Assembly: GCA_041488155.1 (NCBI GenBank)
Contig: JBGPOS010000012.1
Coordinates: 6,728-70,727, forward strand
Reading direction: 5' to 3'
DNA from: JBGPOS01 sp041488155
GTDB lineage: Bacteria > Chloroflexota > Dehalococcoidia > Tepidiformales > Tepidiformaceae
DNA: 64,000 bases
Made by a program: the position numbers and the translations under genes. Positions 8,266 to 17,562 of this stretch are shown one piece after another; the stretch's first letter is position 1, and the number at the start of each line of letters is the position of its first letter. Below the pieces are notes generated by a model. That model saw only the letters and a program-made list of their open reading frames with translations, had not been told where the DNA came from and made no database searches.

Positions 8266-9702
8266 GTGACAACCCCGGCGACTGCTGCGCCCGCCCTCGA
8301 CTACATCTTCCATCCCCGTTCGATCGCGATCGCGGGGGTCTCGACGCGAGAGGGGGGCGGGATGGGCGGCGGCGGGTTCGTTTCATCGCTCCAGGAGATT
8401 GGGTTCCGAGGTCCGATCTTCCTGATCCACCCGACGGCCCAGGCGATCCGCGGCCTCAAGTGCTATCGAAGCCTGCTGGACGTCGCTGATGACGTTGATT
8501 ATGTCATTTCTTCGGTGCCGGCTCGAATCGTCCCTCAACTGCTCGAGGACTGCATCCGGAAGAAGGTGCGGGTGCTCCACCTGTTCACGGCCGGGTTCAC
8601 CGAAACCGGAGACGCAGAGCGCACGAAGATGGAGCAAGCGGTGGTCGCACGGGCGCGCGAGGGGGGCGTCCGCCTGATCGGGCCGAACTGCATGGGCCTC
8701 TACGTGCCGGGCGCGCGACTGGCGATGATGAACGGCCAGGGCGCAGAGCCGGGCCCGGTGGGCATGCTCTCGCAGTCGGGGATGAATGCGGGGGAGTTCA
8801 TCAGGTATTCAGCGCCCCGGGGCATTCGCTGCTCGAAGGTGATTAGCTTTGGCAACGGCTCGGACCTGAAGGCGGCGGACTTCTTCGAATACATGACGGA
8901 CGACCCGGAGACCGAAATCATCACGGCCTATATGGAGGGGATCCAGGATGGCCCGCGGCTGGCGAGAGCGATTCGCCGGGCGAGCGCAGCCAAGCCTGTG
9001 GCGATCCTCAAAGGGGGCCGGACGGAAGCGGGAAGCCGAGCGGCCAACTCCCACACGGCATCCCTCGCCGGCTCCCTCCAGATCTTCGACGCTCTCTGCC
9101 GGCAGGCGGGTGCCCTGCGCGTGGCGAGCCTCGAAGAGCTCATAGACGTCGCCGTGAGCTTTCGCTTTGTGAAGAACCTCGCCGGGCCGAACGTGGTGGT
9201 GGTCGGAGGCGGTGGAGGCGCCAGCGTCCTTGCGGCCGATGAGCTGGACGCAGCGGGCCTCAAGGTCCCGGCGCTCCTCCCTGAGACGCAGGCGGCCCTC
9301 GCCAAAGTGACCGCCGAGGCCGGCACGAGCGTACGCAACCCCATCGACTCCACGGCGCTGTGGGAGGAGAAGGGGTTCGAAGCGACGCTCATGCCGTGCG
9401 CGCAGGCGCCAAACGTCGACGTGGTCCTGTTCCACACGGGCTTCGGGGGGGGGCCGGGTGGGCGCTGGGGCAACATGCGCGAACGCCTCGGTCAGCAGGC
9501 CGAAGCGCTGCGCAAGGTCCAGGAAGCGGTGGGCAAGCCGGTGGTAGTGGCCATCCGGCCGGCGACCAGCGGAGAGGCGTTCGACCATTCGACCGAGTTC
9601 GAGGAACTTTGCTGGCGCGGCGGGTTGGCAACCTATCCGAGCATCGCGCGCGCGGCTAACGGCCTGGCGCGGTTGCTCGAGTGGCAGAGGATGCGGGTCT
9701 AG
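8266..9702 (+). CDS. NDP-forming acyl-CoA synthetase, alpha-type subunit (CoA-binding)
   Basis: 478 residues, GTG start 5 bases after a clear Shine-Dalgarno (GGAGAGG, 8254-8260). Layout: CoA-binding Rossmann domain (about 12-140, FHPRSIAIAGVS), then two succinyl-CoA-ligase-like flavodoxin domains (GMLSQSGMNAGEF near 166 and the C-terminal part from about 310). His263 in NSHTASLAG is the expected phospho-histidine of ADP-forming acetyl-CoA synthetase. The ATP-grasp (beta) part is missing and is not encoded elsewhere in the window, so a separate partner is needed for full activity. The enzyme would interconvert acyl-CoA and acid with NDP phosphorylation. Confidence 0.85.
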   Translation: MTTPATAAPALDYIFHPRSIAIAGVSTREGGGMGGGGFVSSLQEIGFRGPIFLIHPTAQAIRGLKCYRSLLDVADDVDYVISSVPARIVPQLLEDCIRKKVRVLHLFTAGFTETGDAERTKMEQAVVARAREGGVRLIGPNCMGLYVPGARLAMMNGQGAEPGPVGMLSQSGMNAGEFIRYSAPRGIRCSKVISFGNGSDLKAADFFEYMTDDPETEIITAYMEGIQDGPRLARAIRRASAAKPVAILKGGRTEAGSRAANSHTASLAGSLQIFDALCRQAGALRVASLEELIDVAVSFRFVKNLAGPNVVVVGGGGGASVLAADELDAAGLKVPALLPETQAALAKVTAEAGTSVRNPIDSTALWEEKGFEATLMPCAQAPNVDVVLFHTGFGGGPGGRWGNMRERLGQQAEALRKVQEAVGKPVVVAIRPATSGEAFDHSTEFEELCWRGGLATYPSIARAANGLARLLEWQRMRV

Positions 9703-10352
9703 CGGGCGATATCGCCGTAGGCCCAGAGCCGGCGATCCCAGAGGCGGGGCGGCTCTTGATCCCAGGTTTCCAGCAGCGTTGGAATCGACCAGGTGGGGTC
9801 AGGGGCCCATCGATCCCAGCCGCTGGAGAAGGGCGCCTTTCGGTGCTCGATAGCTTCGATGACGCGCTCTCCTTCGGCCCGCGCGGCGGCCGCGAACTCT
9901 GCTGAGTAGACGCCCTGCGTCACGCGATCGGCCATGATTGCCTCGTCCTTCCACTGCCACGAGAGGTCGGGAGCGACGACGATGTCGAGCATGTGGTCGT
10001 TGGTATCGAAGCCGATAGGGGTCCGCCGGAACGGCTCCTCCATGTTCACGTAGTAGCCTGTGAAGCGGCGCTGGCCAGCTTCCGTGTTCCAGGTCGGCCA
10101 GATCGAATGGTGGGCGCCGGGGTACATGAGGCGGACGGTGTCGTTCCGCCAGCGCTGGTCTTCGAGGTGGCGATTAGGGCCTGTGCCCGTCCAGCGCTTG
10201 TGCAGCGCGCCCTGGGGGATGAAGAGCGCGACGAGATCGGCGGTGTCCTGCACGACGACGAACGGCCACGACATGCCCGGCTTCCCGTCGCGGGTGATGT
10301 AGCGGACGGCGACGGAGTCGCCGGGCTGCCAGCGCGGCCCTCTCGACTGCAC
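9699..10352 (-). CDS. DUF402 (FomD-like) protein
   Basis: 217 residues with the DUF402 core GYYVNMEEPFRRTPIGFDT followed by NDHMLDIVV and a downstream acidic/aromatic helix (WQWKDEAIM). The family includes FomD, a metal-dependent phosphonate-nucleotide hydrolase, and nucleoside-diphosphate phosphatases such as SAV1646/Ntdp. The Asp/Glu cluster around DTNDHMLD is the presumed metal site. GTG start two bases after the mutL stop, so it is the last gene of the mutS-mutL unit. Its end overlaps the end of the opposite-strand CoA ligase gene by 4 bases. Confidence 0.85.
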   Translation of the reverse strand: MQSRGPRWQPGDSVAVRYITRDGKPGMSWPFVVVQDTADLVALFIPQGALHKRWTGTGPNRHLEDQRWRNDTVRLMYPGAHHSIWPTWNTEAGQRRFTGYYVNMEEPFRRTPIGFDTNDHMLDIVVAPDLSWQWKDEAIMADRVTQGVYSAEFAAAARAEGERVIEAIEHRKAPFSSGWDRWAPDPTWSIPTLLETWDQEPPRLWDRRLWAYGDIAR

Positions 10353-10354
10353 GT

Positions 10355-12142
10355 CTACCTGCGTCCGAACTGGCGTTCGATGAGCTCGGTGCCGACCTGG
10401 ATGAGGGTCGGGCGCCCGTGCGGGCAGGTGCGGGGCGTGGCCGTGCGTTCGAGGTCCTCGACGAGGCGCCGCATTTCGTCCATGGCCAGGGCAGTGCCGG
10501 CGCGCACGCTGCTGTGGCAGGCGACGGTGGCAGCGGCTCGTGCGAAGGGGTCGGCGACGCGCCGTTCGCCCGCCAACTGTTCGAGGAGAGAGCGGAGGAC
10601 GCCAATGATGTCTGCGCCGCCAAGACCGGAAGGGATGGCGCGAAGGAGGAAGGAGCGCTCGCCGAAGGGCTCGAACTCGAGGCCAAGAGCCTGCAGGTGT
10701 TCGCGGTTCTCTTCAAGCGTGGCGGCCTGAAGCACGTCGAGCTCGGCGAGGAGCGGCTCCAACAAGGGCTGAGACGCGGCGATCTGCGTGGAGTCCGCCT
10801 GTCCCGCCAGGCGGTCATAGACGACGCGCTCATGGGCGGCGTGCTGGTCGATGAGGTACATGCCGTCTGGACCTTCGGCGACGACGTAGGTCGCCCCCAC
10901 CTGGCCGACGACGCGGAGGAGCGGCAAGACCTCGCGGTGCGTCCGGCCGCCGGCGGCACCGGCCGGGTCGCTGCCCGGAGGACGCCACTCGATCCGGGTC
11001 TGGAGTGGCGCCGGGCCGCGCAGCGCCGCGGGTGCCGCGCCGGGAGTCGAAGGGTCCAGCCTCGCGCGCAGTGAACCGGAGCCATCGGCGAGTCCCCAGG
11101 GGGGTTGGAGCTTAGGAGGCTCCAGCCAGGCCACAGGCGCTGCCCCTTCGAGGGCTGCGGCGATCGCGTGCCGCACGGCCCGGGCAACGGTGCATTCGTC
11201 GCGGAAGCGGACCTCGGCCTTCGCCGGGTGCACGTTCACGTCGACCTCGTGGTCGGCGACGGTGATCGCCAGCGCGGCGATTGGGCTGCGGCCGGTTGGT
11301 AGCTGCGACTGGTAGGCGTCGACGATGGCGAAAGCCAGGGGCCGGCTCTGGATCCAGCGGCCGTTGACGAAGACGGAGATGGCCGAACGGTTGCCCCTGT
11401 GGAGCGACGGTGGCCCGGCGAGCCCGCTCACCCTAACCCCCGACTCTTCGTGTTCGACCTGGAGCATCGCGGCGCCCGTTTCGGCGCCGTAGACCGCGGC
11501 GAAGGCATGGCGGAGGTCGCCGTCGCCGCTGGTGGCGATAGCCCGCCGCCCGCCGGAGGTGAGCTGGAAGGCGATCCCGGGATAGGCGAGCGCATAGTGC
11601 GAGACGAGCACCATCACCTGGCGGCCCTCTGCCACGGCGCTGCCGAGAAACGTGCGCCGAGCAGGGAGGCGGGCGAAGAGCTCGCGCACGGTGAGGGTCG
11701 TGCCAGGCGGCGCCGGACGCGCGCCCCGGCGGACGACCTGGGCGGCTACGAAGAGGGCCTGGACGCCGACGGGTTCACCGAGGGCGCGGCTCACGATCTC
11801 TACGTCGGCGGCGGCGGCGATAGAGGGAAGTGCTTCGCCGCGGAAGCCGAGAGTGTGGACGTGAGAGAGATCAGCGGCGTCGTCGATCTTGCTGGTGGCG
11901 TGGCGTTCGAAGGCGAGTTCGACCTGCTCGGGGGGGATGCCTCGACCGTCGTCGCTCACGCGGATGAGGGCGATCCCTCCTTCTTCGGTCTCCACCGAGA
12001 TCCGGGTGCCACCGGCGTCGATTGCATTGTCGAGCAGCTCGCGGACGACGGAGACCGGCCGTTCCACGACCTCGCCGGCGGCGATGCGCGCGGCCACTTC
12101 GGGAGCGAGGACGTGGATCGAGCGCGTGCGCAGGGAGGTCAT
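10355..12142 (-). CDS. mutL: DNA mismatch repair protein MutL
   Basis: 595 residues; the ATG overlaps the mutS stop (ATGA). The N-terminal GHKL ATPase shows VSVVRELLDNAIDAGGT (Mg-ATP Glu/Asn), DDGRGIP, and TLGFRGEALPSI. The C-terminal dimerisation/endonuclease domain has DQHAAHERVVYD near residue 430, close to the endonuclease motif DQHA(x)2E(x)4E but ending in Asp instead of Glu, plus CPHGRPT near the C-terminus. No MutH is seen, consistent with a nicking-type MutL. It acts with the adjacent MutS in mismatch repair. Confidence 0.97.
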   Translation of the reverse strand: MTSLRTRSIHVLAPEVAARIAAGEVVERPVSVVRELLDNAIDAGGTRISVETEEGGIALIRVSDDGRGIPPEQVELAFERHATSKIDDAADLSHVHTLGFRGEALPSIAAAADVEIVSRALGEPVGVQALFVAAQVVRRGARPAPPGTTLTVRELFARLPARRTFLGSAVAEGRQVMVLVSHYALAYPGIAFQLTSGGRRAIATSGDGDLRHAFAAVYGAETGAAMLQVEHEESGVRVSGLAGPPSLHRGNRSAISVFVNGRWIQSRPLAFAIVDAYQSQLPTGRSPIAALAITVADHEVDVNVHPAKAEVRFRDECTVARAVRHAIAAALEGAAPVAWLEPPKLQPPWGLADGSGSLRARLDPSTPGAAPAALRGPAPLQTRIEWRPPGSDPAGAAGGRTHREVLPLLRVVGQVGATYVVAEGPDGMYLIDQHAAHERVVYDRLAGQADSTQIAASQPLLEPLLAELDVLQAATLEENREHLQALGLEFEPFGERSFLLRAIPSGLGGADIIGVLRSLLEQLAGERRVADPFARAAATVACHSSVRAGTALAMDEMRRLVEDLERTATPRTCPHGRPTLIQVGTELIERQFGRR

Positions 12143-14679
12143 CGGCGGTCGCTGGCGCGGGCGAGGGCGCGCAGCTCGTAGAGACGCTGGATAGCCTCGA
12201 TCGGCGTGAGGCCCTCGACATCGACCGCCACCAGGGCGGCCTCGGCCGGCGATGGCCCGCCGAAGAGTGGAGGCTGGACGTCGTGGCCGTTCCTCGATGG
12301 CTGCGCCGCGGCGTCCTTGCGGCCCGATTCGAATTCATCCAGGAGATGTTCTGCGCGGGTGACGACGGCCGCCGGGAGCCCCGCCAGCCTGGCGACGTGG
12401 ATGCCGTAGGAACGGTCGCTCGGCCCCGGCACGATGCGGTGTTCGAAGACGACCTCGCTACCCTCTTCATGCACGGCGACGTGGGCGTTTCGCACCCGGG
12501 GGAGGACGTCTGCCAGCGAGGTGAGCTCGTGGTAGTGGGTCGCGAAGAGGGTTCGCGCCGCCACCTCGCTGCGGTTGTGCAGGAACTCGATCACCGCGCG
12601 AGCGATCGCCATGCCGTCGAAGGTGCTGGTGCCGCGCCCCACCTCATCGAGGATGACGAGCGACCGGGGGGTGGCCTGGTGGAGGATCTGGGCGGTCTCG
12701 ACCATTTCGACCATGAAGGTGGACTGGCCGGCGGCGAGGTCATCCTGGGCGCCGATGCGGGTGAAGATCCGGTCGAAGAGCGGGAGTTCGGCCGAGGCGG
12801 CGGGGACGAAGGAACCCGCCTGCGCCATGAGGGCGATGAGCGCGACCTGGCGGAGGAAGGTTGATTTCCCACTCATGTTTGGGCCCGTGAGGATGAGCAC
12901 CTGACAGGCGTCATCGAGCAGGCAGTCGTTGGGGACGAAGCGGCCCGGACCGAGCGCCGGTTCCACGACCGGGTGGCGCCCGCCGGCGATGGAGAGGCGG
13001 GAGCCGTCGCCGAAGTCAGGGCGGACGTAGGCTCGGTCGGCGGCGGCTTCCCCGAGGGCGAGGAGGAGATCGATAAGGGCGACCGAGTCGGCGACCGATT
13101 GCAGACCCGCAAGGCCTGCTGCCAGGGTCTCGAGGAGCTGGGAGAAGGCCTGCCTTTCGAGGTCGACCAGCCGGTCCCGTGCGCCAACGAGGCGAGACTC
13201 GTGTTCCTTGAGGTCCTCGGTGACGTAGCGCTCTGCGCCGACGAGCGTCTGGCGGCGCTGGTAGTGTCCCGGAACGGCGGCCGCGTTCGCAGATGAGACT
13301 TCGATGTAGTAGCCGAAGACCTTGTTGTGGCCGACCTTGAGTGAGCGGATGCCGGTGCGCTCGCGCTCGAGGCGTTCGAGCCCGAGCAGGAAGCCACGGG
13401 CGTCGCGGGTGAGGGCGCGGAGGGAGTCGATTTCCGGGCTGAAGCCCGGGCGGATGACGCCGCCTTCATCGAACCCGGAGGGCGGGTCAGGGTCGAGGGC
13501 GGCGTCGAGCGCGAAGAGGGGCCCGGCGCCGGCGGCGAGCTGGCCGGCGGCTTCTGCGAACAGTGGAGGAGGCGTGCTGCGACCGAGGATGGCGCCGAGG
13601 TCGAAGGTCGCTCGCAGGCCGGCGCGTAGGCCATGGAGGTCTCGTGGCGTGGCGGAGCGGGCTCCCACCCTCCCCGCCAGGCGGCCGAGGTCGGGCACGC
13701 CCCGGAGGACGGCCTGGCACTGGTCGCGCTCGATGGGGTGGTGCACCGCCCATTCGACGGCGTCGTGGCGTGCGTTGAGGCGCGCCGGATCGCGAAGAGG
13801 GCGGGAGAGCCAGGCGCGCAGCAGGCGGGCTCCCATGGCTGAGCGAGCCAGGTTGAGCACACCGAACAACGACTGGCGGCCGCCCTGGGGAAGGACGTCG
13901 AGGTTCCGCAGCGTGCGCGGGTCGAGGGTCAGGGTGTCGTCCGGGAGGACGGGCCGGATGCGCTGAAGGGCGCCGAGGGCGGCCGGGTAGGTCTCGCGGA
14001 GGTAGGTGATGATGTGGGCAAGGGCGGCGGCCTCTGCCGCGTTGGCGAGAAGGCCCTCGCGGGCGTATTCGCCGAACTGGCGCGCCACCTCAGTCTCCAC
14101 AGCCAGGTCGCTCAATGGTGACCGCTGGCGAAGAGCGCCGCTGGCCGATGGCGGGAGGTCGGCCGGGTCCTCGTAAAGAAGCTCAGCGGGCGCGCTGCGC
14201 ACCAGTTCCAGTGACGCCTCGACCCCCGAGGTGATCCGCACCTCGCCTGTGGTTATGTCTACAATGGCGAGAGCTGAGTCTCCCCTGCGGGCGGCGAGGG
14301 CGGCGAGGTAGTTCGGGGCCGCGGAATCGAGCGAACTCTCGGCGGTGACCGTGCCGGCGGTGACGACCCGGACGACATCGCGGGGGACGAGGCCTTTGAC
14401 GTCGGCCGGGTCGGCGAGCTGCTCGCAGATCGCCACCCGGTGGCCGCGTGCAACGAGCTTCGCGACGTGCCCATCGATGCTGTGGTAGGGGACCCCGGCG
14501 AGGGGTACGCGGAGGTCTTTGCCCATGGGCTTGGAAGTGAGCGTGATGTGGAGCTCACCGGCGACCAGGCGGGCATCATCGTCGAAGGTTTCGTAGAAGT
14601 CGCCGAGGCGGAAGAAGAGGATCGTGTCGGGGTAGCGCTGCTTCAGTTCAAGGTACTGGCGGCGAATCGGCGTGGACAC
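12139..14679 (-). CDS. mutS: DNA mismatch repair protein MutS
   Basis: 846 residues, GTG start. The N-terminal mismatch-binding motif is FFRLGDFYETF (the F-Y-E wedge), as in MutS1 proteins that really recognise mismatches. It is followed by connector, lever and clamp domains. The ABC ATPase has Walker A GPNMSGKSTF near 595 and the DEVGRGTSTFDG segment near 676. The C-terminal region from about 790 is a short linker plus a helical tail ending ELRALARASDRR. Length is typical (about 850). First gene of the coupled mutS-mutL-DUF402 unit, 31 bases downstream of the VOC gene. Confidence 0.97.
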   Translation of the reverse strand: MSTPIRRQYLELKQRYPDTILFFRLGDFYETFDDDARLVAGELHITLTSKPMGKDLRVPLAGVPYHSIDGHVAKLVARGHRVAICEQLADPADVKGLVPRDVVRVVTAGTVTAESSLDSAAPNYLAALAARRGDSALAIVDITTGEVRITSGVEASLELVRSAPAELLYEDPADLPPSASGALRQRSPLSDLAVETEVARQFGEYAREGLLANAAEAAALAHIITYLRETYPAALGALQRIRPVLPDDTLTLDPRTLRNLDVLPQGGRQSLFGVLNLARSAMGARLLRAWLSRPLRDPARLNARHDAVEWAVHHPIERDQCQAVLRGVPDLGRLAGRVGARSATPRDLHGLRAGLRATFDLGAILGRSTPPPLFAEAAGQLAAGAGPLFALDAALDPDPPSGFDEGGVIRPGFSPEIDSLRALTRDARGFLLGLERLERERTGIRSLKVGHNKVFGYYIEVSSANAAAVPGHYQRRQTLVGAERYVTEDLKEHESRLVGARDRLVDLERQAFSQLLETLAAGLAGLQSVADSVALIDLLLALGEAAADRAYVRPDFGDGSRLSIAGGRHPVVEPALGPGRFVPNDCLLDDACQVLILTGPNMSGKSTFLRQVALIALMAQAGSFVPAASAELPLFDRIFTRIGAQDDLAAGQSTFMVEMVETAQILHQATPRSLVILDEVGRGTSTFDGMAIARAVIEFLHNRSEVAARTLFATHYHELTSLADVLPRVRNAHVAVHEEGSEVVFEHRIVPGPSDRSYGIHVARLAGLPAAVVTRAEHLLDEFESGRKDAAAQPSRNGHDVQPPLFGGPSPAEAALVAVDVEGLTPIEAIQRLYELRALARASDRR

Positions 14680-14710
14680 GCAGAGCGCTCCCGGGCGAGG
14701 GGGGATGGGG

Positions 14711-15091
14711 CTATTCTACGCGGAAGTCGAACGAATGTGCGACCTCAGGCGACGGTCTGGGAGAGCATGAAGCCGTTCCCTCGGTGTCGACGACATCGGC
14801 GAGGATGATCGGCTCGCCCGGCCGGTAGCGGGGTGGGTTCAGGACACGCCCGCCCGCCGCGGCCACGACCACTACAGCGGCTTCGATGTCATCGACTTCG
14901 ACGCCAAGCTCTGTGGTGCGGGTGCTGCCATCGCCTCCGCCGTGGAGGGCGAGACAGGCGCCGGCGGCGTCGAGCTCGGTCCAGTGCTCGTCCCCGTATC
15001 GTTTCGAGAACCCGAAGCTCGAGTTCCAGAACCTGATGGCACGGTCCATGTCCTGGGCCATGAGCAGGTACTTGACGCTTGTGACCTTCAT
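14711..15091 (-). pseudogene. VOC (glyoxalase/bleomycin-resistance) protein with 3' frameshift
   Basis: A single VOC domain: MKVTSVKYLLMAQDMDRAIR, EHWTELDAAGACLALHG, then ILADVVDTEG. Up to that point it is a normal family member. The readable frame then turns into non-family sequence (TASCSPRPSPEV...) and ends at 14711. In the neighbouring frame the usual ending appears directly: NGFMLSQTVA and a stop at 14745. One missing base in the G-run at 14778-14780 (CCC on the plus strand) explains this. The intact protein would be 115 residues. Either a true frameshift or a homopolymer sequencing error; the domain would probably fold poorly as read. Confidence 0.75.
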
Positions 15092-15162
15092 CGCTCGACT
15101 CCTGCGAATCTGGCTGACAGTGTAGGGCCGCGAAGGGGAACCAGTGCAAGCCGGGGTGTTCG

Positions 15163-17058
15163 TTAGCCTGCGGCTGCAATAGCCTGTCGAACCTCGGCGG
15201 GGAAGCGGTCACGGAGTTCGACCGCGGCCGGAGCGACCTCCCGGCAGGCGCCGCAGCGGACGCACATCGCATCGTCGATGGCGTAGACGGCGCGCTCCTC
15301 GGAGATGGCCCCGGTAGGGCAGATCTCCTTGGCCTCGGCGAGCAGAGGGTCGCTCTGGGCGCGGATGCGGTATTCGACTAGTCCTTCGCAGACCTGGGCG
15401 CGGCAGCGCTTGTCGACAATGTGTTCGAGCCACTCTTCGCGGAAGAAGCGGATGGCGGAGCGAAACGAGTTGGGGGCGAGCTGCCCGTGCTGGCAGTTCG
15501 ACCAGAAGAGGGTCCGGGCAAGGTCTTCGAGGTTGTCGAGGTCCGACTCGCGGCCGCCGCCCTGCTGGATGCGGCGGATGGTTTCGACGGCCCTCTGGGT
15601 GCCCCCGTGACAGGTTGTGCAGCGGCCGCAGCTTTCGTCTTCGCAGAAGGCTGCGTAGGACTTGCAGAGGTCGACGACGCAGGCTGAGTCATCGAGGAAC
15701 AGGATTCCGCCGCCACCGAGGAAGATCCCGCGTTCGCGATAGGGGGCGAGGGTCATGGGGAGGTCGAGTTCGGCCGCGGCGATCACGCCGGAGAGAGGCC
15801 CGCCGGGCTGCACGGCTTTGCAGGGACGGCCGCCCTTCATGCCGCCGGCGTAGCGTTCGAGTGCCTGGCGCATCGGGAGCCCGAAGGGGATCTCGACGCA
15901 GGATGTGTAGTTAACCGCCCCCGAGAAGGTGAACATCTTGGTGCCCTTCTCTGCGACGTCGGAGACGTTGCTCCACCAGGCGGCGCCGCCGCGGAGGATG
16001 AGGGGGGCGTTTGCGTAGGATTCGACGTTGTTGACGTTGGTTGGCAGATTCCAGAGACCGGCCTGGGCGGGGAAGGGCGGCTTGATGCGGGGCATCCCGC
16101 GAAAGCCATCGATCGAGGCGATCAGGCCGGTCTCATCGCCGCAGACGTAAGAGCCAGCCCCCTTAACGACGTAGAGCTCGAAGTCGTTGCCCGTCCCGAG
16201 GATGTCCTTACCGAGCAGTCCCTTCGCATAGGCCTGCTCGATGGCCGTTTGCATGCGAGCTACCGCGAGCGGGTACTCGTAGCGGATGTAGATGTAGCCT
16301 GCCGAGGCGTGCGAGGCGAGCGAAGCAATGAGCATGCCTTCGATGATGAGCTGGGGGTCCCCTTCGAGAAGGACTCGATTGACCCAGGCGCCCGGGTCGC
16401 CTTCGTCGGCGTTGCAGATCAGGTATCGCGGGTCCGCGGTAGCGGTGCGGAGGAAGTCCCACTTGCGGCCAGCCGGGAAGCCGCTGCCGCCGCGGCCGCC
16501 GAGGCCGCTGTCGACAACCTCCTTGACGATCGCCTGGGCGTCCATTTCGAGTACCTTGCCGAAGCCCTCGTAGCCTTCTCGGGCGAGGTAGTGATCGATG
16601 TTCAGGGGGTCGATGACACCGGTGTTCGCCATCAGGCGCCTGACCTGGCCCTTCATCACCGGGTGGTCGGCGAGGAGGGGAATGTCCGCTGTCGAAGTGC
16701 CGTCGACGACGCCGAGCGCGAGTTCGGGCATGTCTGACCCGTCGACGACCACGGCCTGGAGGAACCGATCGACGAGATCGGCGGTGACGTTGGCGTAGAG
16801 GACGGTCCAAGTGCCGGCGGCGCTGCGCACCGTGAGCGTGGGCTCCATCCAGCAGAAGCCCCACGAACCGGTGATCCCGATGTCGACGTTGAGGCCCTTC
16901 TCGGTGACCAGCCGGCGCAGGGCAGCGAGGGTCTCCTCCGCGCCGCGGGCGATGGAAGACGTGTCGATGCAGACGTTGATGCGTGGCCTTCCGCTCGATT
17001 GCTCGGCCGACCAGGCGGACCTGGCGGCGTCGACGATGGCCTGGAGGCGGGCGTTCAC
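15163..17058 (-). CDS. NuoF-type NADH dehydrogenase flavoprotein subunit with N-terminal thioredoxin-like and C-terminal ferredoxin-like extensions
   Basis: 631 residues; the GTG start overlaps the nuoE-like stop (GTGA). Residues about 1-120 are a thioredoxin-like [2Fe-2S]-type extension as in HndC/HoxF, without an obvious cysteine set. The core has LGGRGGSGFPAGRKW (FMN) and CNADEGDPGAW (NADH). The [4Fe-4S] cluster ligands are SCGRCTTCHGG near 475 and a later Cys in FWSNCQHG. The C-terminal ferredoxin part keeps CVRCGAC near 600 and CPTGAI, enough for one [4Fe-4S] cluster; the residues for a second have been lost (REVAP instead of REVCP). No hydrogenase, formate dehydrogenase or NuoG follows, so its partner is unknown. 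Confidence 0.92.
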   Translation of the reverse strand: MNARLQAIVDAARSAWSAEQSSGRPRINVCIDTSSIARGAEETLAALRRLVTEKGLNVDIGITGSWGFCWMEPTLTVRSAAGTWTVLYANVTADLVDRFLQAVVVDGSDMPELALGVVDGTSTADIPLLADHPVMKGQVRRLMANTGVIDPLNIDHYLAREGYEGFGKVLEMDAQAIVKEVVDSGLGGRGGSGFPAGRKWDFLRTATADPRYLICNADEGDPGAWVNRVLLEGDPQLIIEGMLIASLASHASAGYIYIRYEYPLAVARMQTAIEQAYAKGLLGKDILGTGNDFELYVVKGAGSYVCGDETGLIASIDGFRGMPRIKPPFPAQAGLWNLPTNVNNVESYANAPLILRGGAAWWSNVSDVAEKGTKMFTFSGAVNYTSCVEIPFGLPMRQALERYAGGMKGGRPCKAVQPGGPLSGVIAAAELDLPMTLAPYRERGIFLGGGGILFLDDSACVVDLCKSYAAFCEDESCGRCTTCHGGTQRAVETIRRIQQGGGRESDLDNLEDLARTLFWSNCQHGQLAPNSFRSAIRFFREEWLEHIVDKRCRAQVCEGLVEYRIRAQSDPLLAEAKEICPTGAISEERAVYAIDDAMCVRCGACREVAPAAVELRDRFPAEVRQAIAAAG

Positions 17059-17528
17059 CGGGCCTCCTTCACGCCACGGGCGAGGCGAATGGCGGAGGCC
17101 ACCGAGAGGTTGCCTGCCACCTTGCCGTTGACCCAGACCTGGGGAGCTTCGCTGCAGGTGCCGTTGCATTGGCCGAGATGAAGTCCGTAGCGGTGATCCT
17201 CGCTCTGGCCGCCGAGGGGGAGGTCGAGTGTCTGCTGGATGGCTTCGCGAATGCGGTCGCCGCCGAGCAGACGGCAAGCCGGGCCGCTGCACCAGGTGAT
17301 CTCGGTCTCGGGCGGCGCGTGGGTGCGGAAGTCGCTGTAGAAGGAGACTGCGCCGAACACCAGGGCAGGTGTGGTGTTGAGCTGGCGGGCGATCGCTTCG
17401 ATCACCGGCCTGGAGATGTAGCCGCAGGTTTCCTGGACTTTGTGGAGGGCCGGGAGCAGGTCGCCCCTGCCGGGCTGGAAATCAGCCAGCAGCGCGCGCA
17501 ACTCCTGCGGGCCGATTTCAGCCGCCAT
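17055..17528 (-). CDS. NuoE-type [2Fe-2S] subunit
   Basis: 157 residues from the ATG at 17528, preceded by GAGGAG. The N-terminal helical bundle (LLPALHKVQETCGYIS) and the thioredoxin-like domain carry the four [2Fe-2S] ligands: Cys80 and Cys85 (WCSGPAC), Cys121 and Cys125 (QCNGTCSEAP). The family shuttles electrons between NADH/FMN in NuoF and partner oxidoreductases. The stop overlaps the start of the NuoF-like gene, so the two are made together. The gene lies 34 bases downstream of the FAD oxidoreductase. Confidence 0.93.
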   Translation of the reverse strand: MAAEIGPQELRALLADFQPGRGDLLPALHKVQETCGYISRPVIEAIARQLNTTPALVFGAVSFYSDFRTHAPPETEITWCSGPACRLLGGDRIREAIQQTLDLPLGGQSEDHRYGLHLGQCNGTCSEAPQVWVNGKVAGNLSVASAIRLARGVKEAR

Positions 17529-17562
17529 GGGCGGTCTCCTCGCTTGTGAAATGCAGCACGTA

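Noticed and set aside
15163..17292. N-terminal extension of the NuoF-like gene to 17292
   Set aside because: The extra 78 codons lie inside the NuoE-like gene and are low-complexity Arg/Pro sequence; the GTG at 17058 overlapping the NuoE stop is the natural start.
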